A stretch of 64,000 nt of DNA from Endozoicomonas gorgoniicola (GTDB taxonomy: Bacteria; Pseudomonadota; Gammaproteobacteria; Pseudomonadales; Endozoicomonadaceae), in contig NZ_JAPFCC010000001.1 in NCBI RefSeq assembly GCF_025562715.2, positions 3,118,501-3,182,500 on the forward strand, in the 5' to 3' direction. A program made the translations under genes and the position numbers. Position 1 is the first letter of the stretch; each line of letters opens with the position of its first letter. Of the stretch, positions 1 to 7,728 are shown piece after piece. The notes below the pieces were generated by a model. That model was not told the DNA's origin and ran no database searches. It saw nothing but the letters and a program-made list of their open reading frames with translations.

Positions 1-447
1 TTCATGGATGTCAATGCCAAATTCGATTTTGTTGATCAACAGGCCAATAACAATATCGTGCATTTGTTCTAACTTTGAAAAGCATATTGTCTTTCTGGCC
101 AGACGCTTAATCCAAGTTCTAAAATTCAGGTTTTTACGTTCAACTTTCTGAGTATTTTCTTTTCCGATGATGTGTCTGCTTTCGTCGAGATTACGTTCAT
201 AGGCTCCCCAATCATCAGTATAAAATTTCTTGATACCAAATGGTTCAAGAAGCTCTTTTAGTTTTTTGAAAACCTCATCCTTTCGTTTCCCAAAAACGTA
301 AGCCAAAACAGTATTGGTCGCATGATCAACTGCATGCCAAAGCCAACGCTGGTTACTTTTTTCAAACACATACGACCACTGTTCATCTATCTCGGCCTCT
401 TGGCAGGCGCGGCCTACGTGAATCACAGCACCCGTTCCAAGATCCAT
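1..447 (-). CDS. insB: IS1 transposase InsB (DDE domain), 3' end at window edge
   Basis: The reading frame is open to position 1 and aligns by eye with IS1 InsB along its whole length. The acidic motif in DEQWSYV, the second acidic residues in YTDDWGAYE and the basic block KVERKNLNFR are all present, and the characteristic C-terminal stretch RLARKTICFSKLEQMHD follows. At least 149 codons are visible from the ATG at 447. No stop codon is seen, so the end is just outside. The frame stays open upstream to the A8 tract at 487-494, which suggests the functional transposase is an InsA-InsB fusion rather than InsB alone. Confidence 0.9.
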   Translation of the reverse strand, partial: MDLGTGAVIHVGRACQEAEIDEQWSYVFEKSNQRWLWHAVDHATNTVLAYVFGKRKDEVFKKLKELLEPFGIKKFYTDDWGAYERNLDESRHIIGKENTQKVERKNLNFRTWIKRLARKTICFSKLEQMHDIVIGLLINKIEFGIDIHE

Positions 448-463
448 TTTCTGAATATTTGGA

Positions 464-757
464 TTAACTTGAACTAAGCCTTTCTCTTTTTTTTAATGTG
501 TTTATTACTGTTTTTTTATTGATTCCCAAAACCCTGCTTGTATCCCTGATGCCGCCACCATTAATTGCCATATCGACGACTTTTTCTTTAACGCCTGGCT
601 CATAAGCTTTGTACCGGTACTCAAGCATAAAGGACTTGGTTTCACATTCAGCATTACAGCAAAAGTAGCGAGGAACATTATGAGCACTGTAGCCAAAGCT
701 TTTAACGTCATTACCGCCACATTTAGGGCAGTGAACTGGTGTGGAGCACATTTTCAT
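464..757 (-). CDS. insA: IS1 InsA zinc-finger/HTH protein
   Basis: This 97-residue protein has a four-cysteine zinc finger near the N-terminus (CPKCGG, then CCNAEC) followed by a helix-turn-helix (GIRDTSRVLGINKKTVI), the layout of IS1 InsA, which binds the element ends. It ends just after a run of eight A residues at 487-494. InsB lies in the +1 frame relative to InsA, whereas classical IS1 uses a -1 shift. Losing one A by transcriptional slippage, or a +1 shift, would fuse the two proteins. Alternatively the copy carries an inactivating indel. Confidence 0.88.
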   Translation of the reverse strand: MKMCSTPVHCPKCGGNDVKSFGYSAHNVPRYFCCNAECETKSFMLEYRYKAYEPGVKEKVVDMAINGGGIRDTSRVLGINKKTVINTLKKRERLSSS

Positions 758-770
758 ATCGCTCTATGAT

Positions 771-792
771 AAATACGGCATACGCCGTATTT
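771..792. repeat. Perfect 9-bp inverted repeat upstream of insA
   Basis: AAATACGGC and GCCGTATTT are separated by four bases, directly upstream of the insA start at 757 and inside the IS1 element. The position fits an operator or transposase-binding site near the element end. This is an inference from position only. Confidence 0.5.
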
Positions 793-812
793 TAGCAAAC
801 AACTACAAAATA

Positions 813-1181
813 TCAGGTTTGCCCCACTACCGAGATACCTACTGACAAAACACCCACCAGCAGGGAAACCCTTGCCCCATGAATTAAACGGGCAAAAATA
901 TCCCGGCCAAATTCATCGGTTCCTAACCAGTACTGAAAACTGGGACCTTGCAGCCGGTCACCCAGATTCTGGGCAACCACCATGGTTTCATAGTCAGCGA
1001 TAAATCCGGCAAACACCGCCGCAAAAACGACAATGGTCAGGATATACAATCCAAGCATCGCCATTTTGTTACGCTTCAGACGTTGCCAGACTTCAAGCCA
1101 TGGACTCCGCTTTTTCGGAGCAGCTCTCGGTTCCACCTTCGCTGACTCTGCACAGTCTTCCAAAGTCATCTCCTTAGACAT
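813..1181 (-). pseudogene. Peptide ABC transporter permease (DppC/GsiD type), truncated by IS1
   Basis: The first 115 or so codons encode the N-terminal part of a DppC-like inner-membrane permease: a cytoplasmic head, a membrane helix (AMLGLYILTIVVFAAVFAGF), then the periplasmic motif GTDEFGRDIFARLIHGAR typical of this family. Homology stops after SVGISVV, where the IS1 end supplies the last codons and a stop. Family members are about 300 residues long, so the entire permease loop region that contacts the ATPase is missing. It follows the DppB-like gene by 20 bp. The transporter is therefore probably inactive unless another gene complements it. Confidence 0.88.
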
Positions 1182-1201
1182 AATCAGTTCTCCCTGTTAC
1201 C

Positions 1202-2128
1202 TCATGCGTATTGAGACTTGATGCGTGGATCAACGTATCCATACAGAACATCAACGAACAGATTGACCAGCGTAAAGGCCACCGCCAGGAACATCACAGC
1301 GCCCATTACCATTGGCGTGTCTTTCTGTCGAATCGCATCCACCATCATCCGGCCAACACCCGGCCAGGAGAAAACGGTTTCGGTCAGTACCGCACCACCG
1401 ATCAGATAACCAAACTGCAGGCCAATAACGGTAATCACCGGAATCAACGCATTTTTCAGTGCATGTTTATTAATCACTACATTTTCTGCCACGCCTTTTG
1501 CCCGGGCGGTGCGAATATAGTCCTGACGAATCACTTCCAGCATGGACGAACGGGTCATACGGGTAATGATGGCGGCAGAGCCGGTTCCCAGAGTCAAAGC
1601 CGGCAGGATCAATGAACTCCAGTCGGAGTAACCTCCGGACGGCAGCCAGCCCAGATTGACAGAGAACACCAGTATCAACATCAGACCGAGCCAGAAGTTG
1701 GGCATCGACACGCCCAGTAGTGCCATCAGCATAGAGCTGCTATCAATAAACGAGTACTGTCGTGTCGCCGAGAGAATCCCGACAGGAATGCCGATCAACA
1801 CAGCGATCAACGTGCCAAGAACGGCCAGCACCAGGGTATTGGGAAAGCGCAGGAATATTTCATTAAATACGTCACGACCTGATGCGTAGGAGCGTCCAAG
1901 GTCGCCGATAATAGCGTTGCCCACATAACGGGCATAACGCAAAACAAAGGGGTCATCCAGCCCCATCTCCTCCCGGAGAGATTCCACAGCGTGCTTTGGC
2001 GCATTTTCGCCCAGAATAAGCTGTGCCGGATCGCCCGGAGTAAACGACATGATGGCATAGACCAACAGGGAAACACCGAGCAGTACCGGTATCAGCTGAA
2101 ACAATCTTTTTAGAATAAAATTATGCAT
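1202..2128 (-). CDS. Peptide/glutathione ABC transporter permease (DppB/GsiC type)
   Basis: This 308-residue inner-membrane protein has the full family layout. The N-terminal helix is followed by the TPGDPA motif. There are about six membrane segments, and the cytoplasmic EAA-like loop reads DYIRTARAKGVAENVV. The length matches GsiC and DppB (about 306-339). It pairs with the truncated permease downstream and with the substrate-binding lipoprotein upstream to form a peptide or glutathione importer. The substrate cannot be told from sequence alone. No ATPase gene is visible in the window; it may lie beyond the IS1 element. Confidence 0.9.
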   Translation of the reverse strand: MHNFILKRLFQLIPVLLGVSLLVYAIMSFTPGDPAQLILGENAPKHAVESLREEMGLDDPFVLRYARYVGNAIIGDLGRSYASGRDVFNEIFLRFPNTLVLAVLGTLIAVLIGIPVGILSATRQYSFIDSSSMLMALLGVSMPNFWLGLMLILVFSVNLGWLPSGGYSDWSSLILPALTLGTGSAAIITRMTRSSMLEVIRQDYIRTARAKGVAENVVINKHALKNALIPVITVIGLQFGYLIGGAVLTETVFSWPGVGRMMVDAIRQKDTPMVMGAVMFLAVAFTLVNLFVDVLYGYVDPRIKSQYA

Positions 2129-2214
2129 GAGTCACCAAACAGCCACGGTTTAAACGTCATTGGTTACTTAAATGATACGGGTATTGAGTTATTGCCAGCT
2201 CTGGGGCAATGGTT

Positions 2215-2237
2215 CCGACAGGCGTTATGCCTGCCGG
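2215..2237 (-). other. Intergenic stem-loop between binding protein and permease
   Basis: CCGACAGGC and GCCTGCCGG can pair, with one mismatch, around a five-base loop just after the binding-protein stop codon. Stem-loops at this point in ABC operons often stabilise the upstream message and lower expression of the permeases. No U-tract follows, so it is not a strong terminator. Confidence 0.5.
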
Positions 2238-2250
2238 AGGTCAGGACAGA

Positions 2251-3768
2251 TCAGCCTTCAAAATGAACGCCGCGGAGTTTGTGATGGCCAGCAGGTGCCA
2301 GTTCAAAACCCTTCACGTTTTTCTGTATTCCGGCATTCTGGAATTTACTGAAAAGGGAGATGGTTGGCAGTTCTTCCTGCAGGATAACCTGAATGTCGCT
2401 ATACAGCTTTTTGCGCTCATCCATATCACTTGAAACTCTTGCCGCCTCAAGCAGGGCGTCGACTTCAGGGTTGCTGTAGAAAGAACGGTTGCCCGCACTG
2501 CCGTGGGTATGGGAATCAAACAGGGCATACAGGCCATAATCCGCATCACCGGTCACGGTGCCCCAGCCCAGAATAAAGCTGTCATGCTCGCCCCGGGCGG
2601 TGCCGTCCAGAAACGCACCCCACTCCAGAACTTCGATGGACATACGGATGCCTATCTCACGTAACTGCGCCTGAATCACCTGGGCGATCTGCACCCGAAC
2701 CGGGTTATCACTGACCCAGATGGAGGTACTGAAACCGTCTTCGTAGCCTGCTTCTTTCAGCAGCTGGCGAGCCTTTGCATAGTCCTGCTCATAATGCCTG
2801 GCCTTCTTACTGTGACCAAAAACACGATCACTGATCGGCGAGTTTGTCGGCACAGCAGAACCCATCATTACCGCGTCAATGATGTCCGCAGTATTAATGG
2901 CATAGGCGACAGCCTGACGTACCTTAACATTGTCGTACGGAGCCTTGTTAACGTTTAAGCCGAGATAGGTCATTGACAGATCTCTGTCCTCAACCAGAGA
3001 CAGTTTTTTATGTTCGCTGACAGTGGCTTTATCAATGGGCTCAATATCGTAAGAAATATCGACCTCGCCGGTTTCCAGTGCAATGGCGCGGTTTGTACCC
3101 TCAGCGATGTTGCGGAAGACAGCGTTAGCAATGTCCTGCTTGCCACCGTAGTAATCATCAAAGGCTTTCAGAGTCACACTGTCGCCTACAGCCCAGCTGA
3201 CAAACTCATAAGGACCGGTGCCTACCGGATGCTGTCCGTAGCTATCACCCGCTTCAGTGACGGCCTTTTCATTGACAATGGACGCAGCGCTGTGGCTCAG
3301 GTGATACAACAGTGGGCCGAATGGCGCTTTGGTTTTTACTGTAACGCTGTAGTCATCCACTACCGCTACGGAATCAATCGCATCAACGATGTGCGCCACC
3401 ATTGGCGATGCCAGCATGCGATCAAAAGTAAATTTCACATCCGAAGCTTTCAGCTCCTCGCCGTTGTGAAATTTTACGCCTTTTCGCAGATGAAACAGTA
3501 CAGTCCTGTCGTCAACCTGTTCCCAGGTTTCCGCCAGTCCCGGCACGATATTCATGTCAGCGTCGGTTTCAACCAGCTGGCTGTAAATTTGAATCATCAC
3601 CCTTGAGGAAGGCTGATCGTTGGTGGTGTGTGGGTCCAGCGTTTTGGCGTCGGCTCCCTGAGCCACGACAACCGTATCCTTCACTCCTGCGGTATCCTGG
3701 GGGCTACTGCAGGCAGCCAACAGCATTGCCGCGCACGAGGCAATAGCTACCCTGAGCTTTCTCTTCAT
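2251..3768 (-). CDS. Peptide/glutathione-binding lipoprotein (SBP family 5, DppA/GsiB type)
   Basis: This 505-residue periplasmic solute-binding protein begins with a lipoprotein signal peptide ending in a lipobox (LLAAC, Cys20), so it should be lipid-anchored. Family-5 hallmarks follow: AKTLDPH, VPGLAETWE, FHLRKGVKFHNGE and the ASDVKFTFDR segment. The length matches GsiB and DppA (510-535). It is first in the operon with the two permeases. An IS30 element sits only 46 bp upstream of the start codon and may have displaced the native promoter. Confidence 0.92.
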   Translation of the reverse strand: MKRKLRVAIASCAAMLLAACSSPQDTAGVKDTVVVAQGADAKTLDPHTTNDQPSSRVMIQIYSQLVETDADMNIVPGLAETWEQVDDRTVLFHLRKGVKFHNGEELKASDVKFTFDRMLASPMVAHIVDAIDSVAVVDDYSVTVKTKAPFGPLLYHLSHSAASIVNEKAVTEAGDSYGQHPVGTGPYEFVSWAVGDSVTLKAFDDYYGGKQDIANAVFRNIAEGTNRAIALETGEVDISYDIEPIDKATVSEHKKLSLVEDRDLSMTYLGLNVNKAPYDNVKVRQAVAYAINTADIIDAVMMGSAVPTNSPISDRVFGHSKKARHYEQDYAKARQLLKEAGYEDGFSTSIWVSDNPVRVQIAQVIQAQLREIGIRMSIEVLEWGAFLDGTARGEHDSFILGWGTVTGDADYGLYALFDSHTHGSAGNRSFYSNPEVDALLEAARVSSDMDERKKLYSDIQVILQEELPTISLFSKFQNAGIQKNVKGFELAPAGHHKLRGVHFEG

Positions 3769-3790
3769 TGTTATTCCTTTTGTTCCACTT

Positions 3791-3802
3791 CCTGAATTCA
3801 GG
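3791..3802. repeat. 12-bp palindrome CCTGAATTCAGG beside the IS30 insertion
   Basis: A perfect palindrome made of two back-to-back copies of the IS30 terminal sequence CCTGAA lies 12 bp outside the left end of the element. IS30-family elements are known to prefer targets that resemble their own ends, so this may be the targeting signal or the trace of an earlier end-to-end event. Confidence 0.6.
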
Positions 3803-3814
3803 CTTTTTGATTCT

Positions 3815-4935
3815 CCTGAATTCGTATCATAAGTGCATAACCTCTGTAACCAGAGGATTGTTTCAGAACCTTTGAAGTGAATCAGAACTCAGGGGTATTC
3901 TGTAAAGCAACCAAACCATACAGAGGAAGCCAAGGATGGCCTATACACACCTGAGCTCTGAAGAGAGATATTATATCGAAACTGAACTCAAAAATGGGAC
4001 TTCACAAAACAAAATTGCTAAAAAGCTTGGCCGTTCACAGCCTACCGTGTCGCGAGAAGTAAACCGCAATAAAGGGCAAAGAGGGTACAGGCACCAACAG
4101 GCTAATCGCACAGCTCGGCAGCGGCACAAAGATAAGCCAAAAGCTATTAAGCTGACAGACGACATTAAACAACGTATTTCAAACGATATCCGTTCAGATT
4201 GGAGTCCTGAACAAGTGGCTGGAAGGCTTGAAAAGGACGGTGTAATCAAGCTGCATCATGAGACGATTTATCAATTTGTAGCGGATGATAAACGGCGCGG
4301 AGGCTCGCTCTATAAGCACTTGAGGCACCAGAAAAAAACTTATCGAAAGCGATACGGTTCAGCTCATAACCGAACCGGTATACCAAATCGGGTTGGCATT
4401 GAAGAACGCCCCGAAGTGGTCAACAACAGAGAGCGAGTTGGTGACTGGGAAGCTGATACTGTAATAGGTAAAAATCATAAAGGAGCCATCGCTACATTAG
4501 ATGAACGAAAAACCAAGCTTCGCCTTGCTGTCCCTCTACCAGGCAAGAAGGCAAAAGCGGTTAAACAGGGAATAATTGACGTACTCAAGCCTCTGAAAAG
4601 GTTTGTAAAGACAATAACATACGACAATGGAAAGGAGTTTGTTCAGCATGAATCAATTGCCAAAGCTTTAAAATGTGACAGCTACTTTGCTGCCCCCTAC
4701 CATTCTTGGGAAAGAGGCCAGAATGAGAATGCTAATGGTTTGCTAAGGCAGTATTTCCCCAAGTCGATGGAGCTTAATGGCGTGACAGAAAAAGATGTCA
4801 TCATTGCAGTGGATAAGCTGAACAACAGGCCAAGAAAGTGCCTGGGCTACAAGACTCCTTATGAGGCATTTAAAGAGTCAACTGGAATAGATGCAAGAAA
4901 AGTCATGGGTTATGCACTTATGACTTGAATTCAGG
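3815..4935 (+). mobile_element. IS30-family insertion sequence, copy 1 (1121 bp)
   Basis: The ends read CCTGAATTCGTATCATAAGTG and, on the other strand, CCTGAATTCAAGTCATAAGTG, giving imperfect terminal inverted repeats. The flanking triplet TCT is present on both sides, matching the 2-3 bp duplications of IS30. Copy 2 at 62095-63215 is the same length with an identical transposase sequence, in the opposite orientation. Near-identity implies recent transposition. Confidence 0.92.
3936..4928 (+). CDS. IS30-family transposase
   Basis: This 330-residue transposase has an N-terminal HTH (TSQNKIAKKLGRSQPTVSRE) and a C-terminal DDE integrase core. The three acidic positions lie in DWEADTVIG, TYDNGKEF and ERGQNENANGLLRQYFPK, the last being the family signature. 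The gene fills the element, with its stop 7 bp from the right end. It looks intact and should be active. The protein is identical to that of the second copy. Confidence 0.95.
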   Translation: MAYTHLSSEERYYIETELKNGTSQNKIAKKLGRSQPTVSREVNRNKGQRGYRHQQANRTARQRHKDKPKAIKLTDDIKQRISNDIRSDWSPEQVAGRLEKDGVIKLHHETIYQFVADDKRRGGSLYKHLRHQKKTYRKRYGSAHNRTGIPNRVGIEERPEVVNNRERVGDWEADTVIGKNHKGAIATLDERKTKLRLAVPLPGKKAKAVKQGIIDVLKPLKRFVKTITYDNGKEFVQHESIAKALKCDSYFAAPYHSWERGQNENANGLLRQYFPKSMELNGVTEKDVIIAVDKLNNRPRKCLGYKTPYEAFKESTGIDARKVMGYALMT

Positions 4936-5095
4936 TCTTTAAATGGTCGGGATTTTCGGCGCAACAGGCAAAGCGATATGCGCTTTTATAAATTACCTTG
5001 CGGCAAAACGAAAAGACAATACGGAACCTACTGTCTTTTATGGTTTTTTTGACCTGAATCAAGCTTGAACGAAAAGTTTTGCGGTAGTGAATGGG

Positions 5096-6826
5096 TTAAT
5101 CAGGTTTAGTGCTTTTAGGGATGTACAAGACCGGGTAGTCATTAGCAAATGGCGGGGACTGATAAAAGTCCCTTAAACTGATGGCATCAAAATTGTCTGC
5201 CAGATATTCCCTCAACAAATTCCTTGCTGTCATGCTGCATCTTTCGTTCCAGGGTTCTCCGATGAACAGGATGGGACCTCGGTTATTCCATGCAATGACA
5301 GCCGCCCAAAAAGAGAAAGAAAAGCGTTCACAATCCCGATAAAGCCTGGATTCATCGGATGGGCTGTTGATTTGATTTAGCAAGCCCTCCCCTATCCTGT
5401 CGGTATCAACCCCCAGGTTCAAACTGACAAAGTCCCAGCTGCACTGCGTTTCGACGTAGTCAGGAGCAGGCCAGCTTAAAACCAGAAAGTTAGCCTGACT
5501 ATCATCAGTCCTGACTGCCTGTGAGGCCGTTGCCCTGGTAACAGTGTGGTACCGCAGAGGCTCCCCGGTTCTCTCTGTAACTTCCCGATAGCTGCTGAAA
5601 GCATCCGTTGCAGTCATTGGAATCTGGTAATGCTGATTTAAAAAGTGAGACAGGGAACCACTTCCTGCACCGACTTCAAGACCCACGGGATTGCCACCGG
5701 TAAGCTCCCTGAGGTGATGGACCGCCGGATCAAGCCATCGGCTTGATGGCGTGTAAAATAACCCATGTTCATCTCTCAGCGGATGACTGAAGCCCAGCAC
5801 CCCTATAAAAATTGACTGCAAATTAACAATTAGCTCCTCATAAGATCCCATGCTTGAGTTTATGATAAAAGATAAATATCCCTGATAATAACCTTCAGGG
5901 GTTCCAGATAGTTTTGACTGTTCGGAGCGCGCCATTCGCAGAGTTCTGCCTAGCGATCGCTTTTTGCTTATCCGGGTGAAATTTGCACTATCCCGGAAGT
6001 CCGACAGACTCAGGATAACTGACCTCTGTGGGGGCTGCGTGTCGGGTAGCTGACCTGAACTCAGTATTGAGAAATAATCACTGCCTTGTGTCGCAGCATC
6101 TCCCTCACTCCATTGAATAAGGGCTAAAACCATTCTCAAGCGGATTCGGGCAGATTCGTTAAGATCGGATAGTTGAGCATTTACCTCTTCTGGCAGGGCA
6201 GGTAGGCAATTATCAGTAAAATCCGGAGAATAAATCAGTGCTTTAAAAAAACGATCATATGATTCGGGCGATAATTGTAAAAAGCTCTTAAGCCGCTCCA
6301 TTCGCTCCTCGTTTGAGGAGAGGTTTATCAGATAAATAATCAGAATGTCTTCCAGATAGTTTGCTTCCAGACCTTGAAGGTGAAGCTGTAGCCCGTCTTC
6401 AGAATTTTCAAGCTTTAATAGAAGGGCACTGAAGTGCTGTCTGAAAAATTCAATCTCAATCGACCTTGTCTGCTCAAGCAGAAATGCTCTATAGCTATCT
6501 GAGCCGTCGGCTGTTGCGCCAGCCCCTTCAGACACCTCCCCGGATGTGCTGGGTTGGTCATTAGTCCACACAGGATATACGGCAAAGCTATCCACCCTTT
6601 GAGGCAGCGGGTACGAAAGCAGGTTTTGTTTTTTATCCTTGCTTTCGGGGAGTGTGACTAAATCGATAAGGTCTTCATAGTCGCCCGGCAATATATCAGA
6701 TCGAAAGAATAAATTATGAAGGTCAGGTGTTGCGCTAACCGGCTGCGGCAGAAAGATTGCCGTACAGGTGCAGATAAAGCAGCAGACAGTGGTCAGTATT
6801 CGCTTTTGCCTGAACGTGTTTTTCAT
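5096..6826 (-). CDS. Secreted protein with methyltransferase-like domain, function unknown
   Basis: I chose the start at 6826 because MKNTF is followed by a basic stretch, a hydrophobic core and a likely cleavage site after PVSA, forming a good signal peptide; the frame stays open 14 codons upstream. The mature part, about 545 residues, opens with an acidic, Ser-rich segment and a mostly helical region. The last 230 residues resemble an S-adenosylmethionine methyltransferase: a motif-I-like glycine loop (GLEVGAGSGSLSHFL), an acidic residue after the next strand (TATDAF), and a late LFIGEPWNE strand. Methyltransferase folds with Sec signals are unusual. The protein may be an exported effector, or a fold without catalysis. 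It stands alone between IS30 and argR. Confidence 0.6.
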   Translation of the reverse strand: MKNTFRQKRILTTVCCFICTCTAIFLPQPVSATPDLHNLFFRSDILPGDYEDLIDLVTLPESKDKKQNLLSYPLPQRVDSFAVYPVWTNDQPSTSGEVSEGAGATADGSDSYRAFLLEQTRSIEIEFFRQHFSALLLKLENSEDGLQLHLQGLEANYLEDILIIYLINLSSNEERMERLKSFLQLSPESYDRFFKALIYSPDFTDNCLPALPEEVNAQLSDLNESARIRLRMVLALIQWSEGDAATQGSDYFSILSSGQLPDTQPPQRSVILSLSDFRDSANFTRISKKRSLGRTLRMARSEQSKLSGTPEGYYQGYLSFIINSSMGSYEELIVNLQSIFIGVLGFSHPLRDEHGLFYTPSSRWLDPAVHHLRELTGGNPVGLEVGAGSGSLSHFLNQHYQIPMTATDAFSSYREVTERTGEPLRYHTVTRATASQAVRTDDSQANFLVLSWPAPDYVETQCSWDFVSLNLGVDTDRIGEGLLNQINSPSDESRLYRDCERFSFSFWAAVIAWNNRGPILFIGEPWNERCSMTARNLLREYLADNFDAISLRDFYQSPPFANDYPVLYIPKSTKPD

Positions 6827-7018
6827 TATCAATTCTTCTGTAATTACCAAAAAAACTGCATTGAACACACGGAAACCACCAAAATATGTAACTACGTATT
6901 CAGACCGAAAGGGTGAAGTCCTAAGGTGACAAAGTAACCATGCCGCTGAAGGTTAGATGAAAAATTCAGGTTTTGCCTCATGTACCGTTTTTTTTATTAT
7001 TTACCTGACGGGTAAGCA

Positions 7019-7056
7019 AATGTTGTCGTTCATGTACTGAAATGAACGACAACATT
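7019..7056. repeat. 15-bp perfect inverted repeat downstream of argR
   Basis: AATGTTGTCGTTCAT and ATGAACGACAACATT pair perfectly around an 8-base loop, 20 bp beyond the argR stop. A stem this strong may end transcription or protect the argR 3' end, but no U-run follows on the argR strand, so it is recorded as a repeat rather than a terminator. Confidence 0.6.
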
Positions 7057-7076
7057 CGTATTCTTGTATACAGTCT

Positions 7077-7535
7077 TCAAAGAAACAGTTCTTCAATACT
7101 GTCCTGAATAACGGTGATTTCCTTCACATCAGCAGGCGCAACAAAAATGGTGTCATCACCGGCCACACACCCCAGAATACCTTCGGCACGGCTGATGGAG
7201 TCCAACAACCGGGCCACCATTTGCGCCGCCCCCGGACTGGTTTTGATAACAATCAGAGTACCATTACTGACCACTTCCTCGACCAGGTCGCGAACAGAAA
7301 TATTGGCATCCAGCTTGCCCATTTCCGGTGGCAGACAGTACACGAGATCGTTACGGGCATTGCGAGCCCTGACAGCTCCGTGACGGCTCAGCATCCTTGA
7401 TACTTTTGACTGGCTGATATTATCAAAGCCCTGTTCCTGAAGTACACTGACAATCTGGCTCTGGGAACCACAGCTCTCGTCTTTCAGTAACTGTCGAAAA
7501 GCTTTTACAAGGTCTTCCTGTTTTTTACTGGGCAT
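7077..7535 (-). CDS. argR: Arginine repressor ArgR
   Basis: This 152-residue transcription factor has an N-terminal winged helix (KAFRQLLKDESCGSQSQIVSVL, then ISQSKVSRMLSRHGAVRARN) and a C-terminal arginine-binding hexamerisation domain with GTLIVIKTSPGAAQMVARLLD and the GCVAGDDTIFVAP motif that holds the arginine ligand. Length and motifs match E. coli ArgR (156). It is divergent from the arginine transporter genes, with ARG-box sequences in between, so both are probably under its control, including itself. The box at 7542-7559 lies only a few bases from its start codon. Confidence 0.95.
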   Translation of the reverse strand: MPSKKQEDLVKAFRQLLKDESCGSQSQIVSVLQEQGFDNISQSKVSRMLSRHGAVRARNARNDLVYCLPPEMGKLDANISVRDLVEEVVSNGTLIVIKTSPGAAQMVARLLDSISRAEGILGCVAGDDTIFVAPADVKEITVIQDSIEELFL

Positions 7536-7541
7536 ATTATT

Positions 7542-7559
7542 CCTGAATAACTATTCCTA
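7542..7559. promoter_or_regulatory. Probable ARG box at argR start
   Basis: TGAATAACTATTCC at 7544-7557 fits the ARG-box core TGAAT-N4-ATTCA with one mismatch. Its place immediately upstream of argR suggests autoregulation. Confidence 0.55.
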
Positions 7560-7596
7560 AAAACTATTTCTAAAAACTATTTCTAAAAACTATTCC
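7548..7596. repeat. 13-bp tandem repeat in the argR-artP intergenic region
   Basis: About 3.7 copies of AAACTATTTCTAA run with a period of 13 bp (units start at 7548, 7561, 7574 and 7587). Each unit keeps an ATTTC/ATTCC half-site like the right half of an ARG box, so the repeat may be a series of weak ArgR half-sites or simple slippage. Confidence 0.7.
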
Positions 7597-7639
7597 ACAA
7601 TCTTTTCCAAAAACTGCTTCTATATAAAAAACCGAAGCA

Positions 7640-7657
7640 ATTGAATAATTATTCAAA
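7640..7657. promoter_or_regulatory. ARG box upstream of artP
   Basis: TTGAATAATTATTCAA is a perfect 16-bp palindrome and matches the ARG-box consensus TGAATWWWWATTCA without error. It lies between argR and artP, about 70 bp before the chosen artP start, where ArgR would repress the transporter when arginine is plentiful. Confidence 0.85.
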
Positions 7658-7728
7658 TGAGGCTTGATTTCAAGCACCGTAGTATAAGAGAATCTACCAA
7701 CACTCATAATCAAAGAAACCTAAAGGCA

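Larger units (their letters stand above)
1..825 (-). mobile_element. IS1-family insertion sequence, cut by window start
   Basis: The element carries insA and insB reading leftwards and ends near position 825, inside a peptide-transporter permease gene. The boundary is inferred from where that permease loses homology, at about 820-830. The left end lies outside the window, so neither both terminal repeats nor a target duplication can be checked. A second, degenerate piece of the same insB lies at 31060-31182, so this family has been active here before. Confidence 0.85.

Noticed and set aside
1..825. Standard -1 frameshift for IS1 insA-insB
   Set aside because: The -1 frame hits a stop a few codons after the A tract; the insB frame is +1.
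5096..6868. Start of the secreted methyltransferase-like gene at 6868
   Set aside because: It would place a hydrophobic stretch before a second, better signal peptide; 6826 gives a standard Sec signal.
7019..7056. Strong hairpin called as a rho-independent terminator of argR
   Set aside because: No U-run follows on the argR strand; kept as an inverted repeat.
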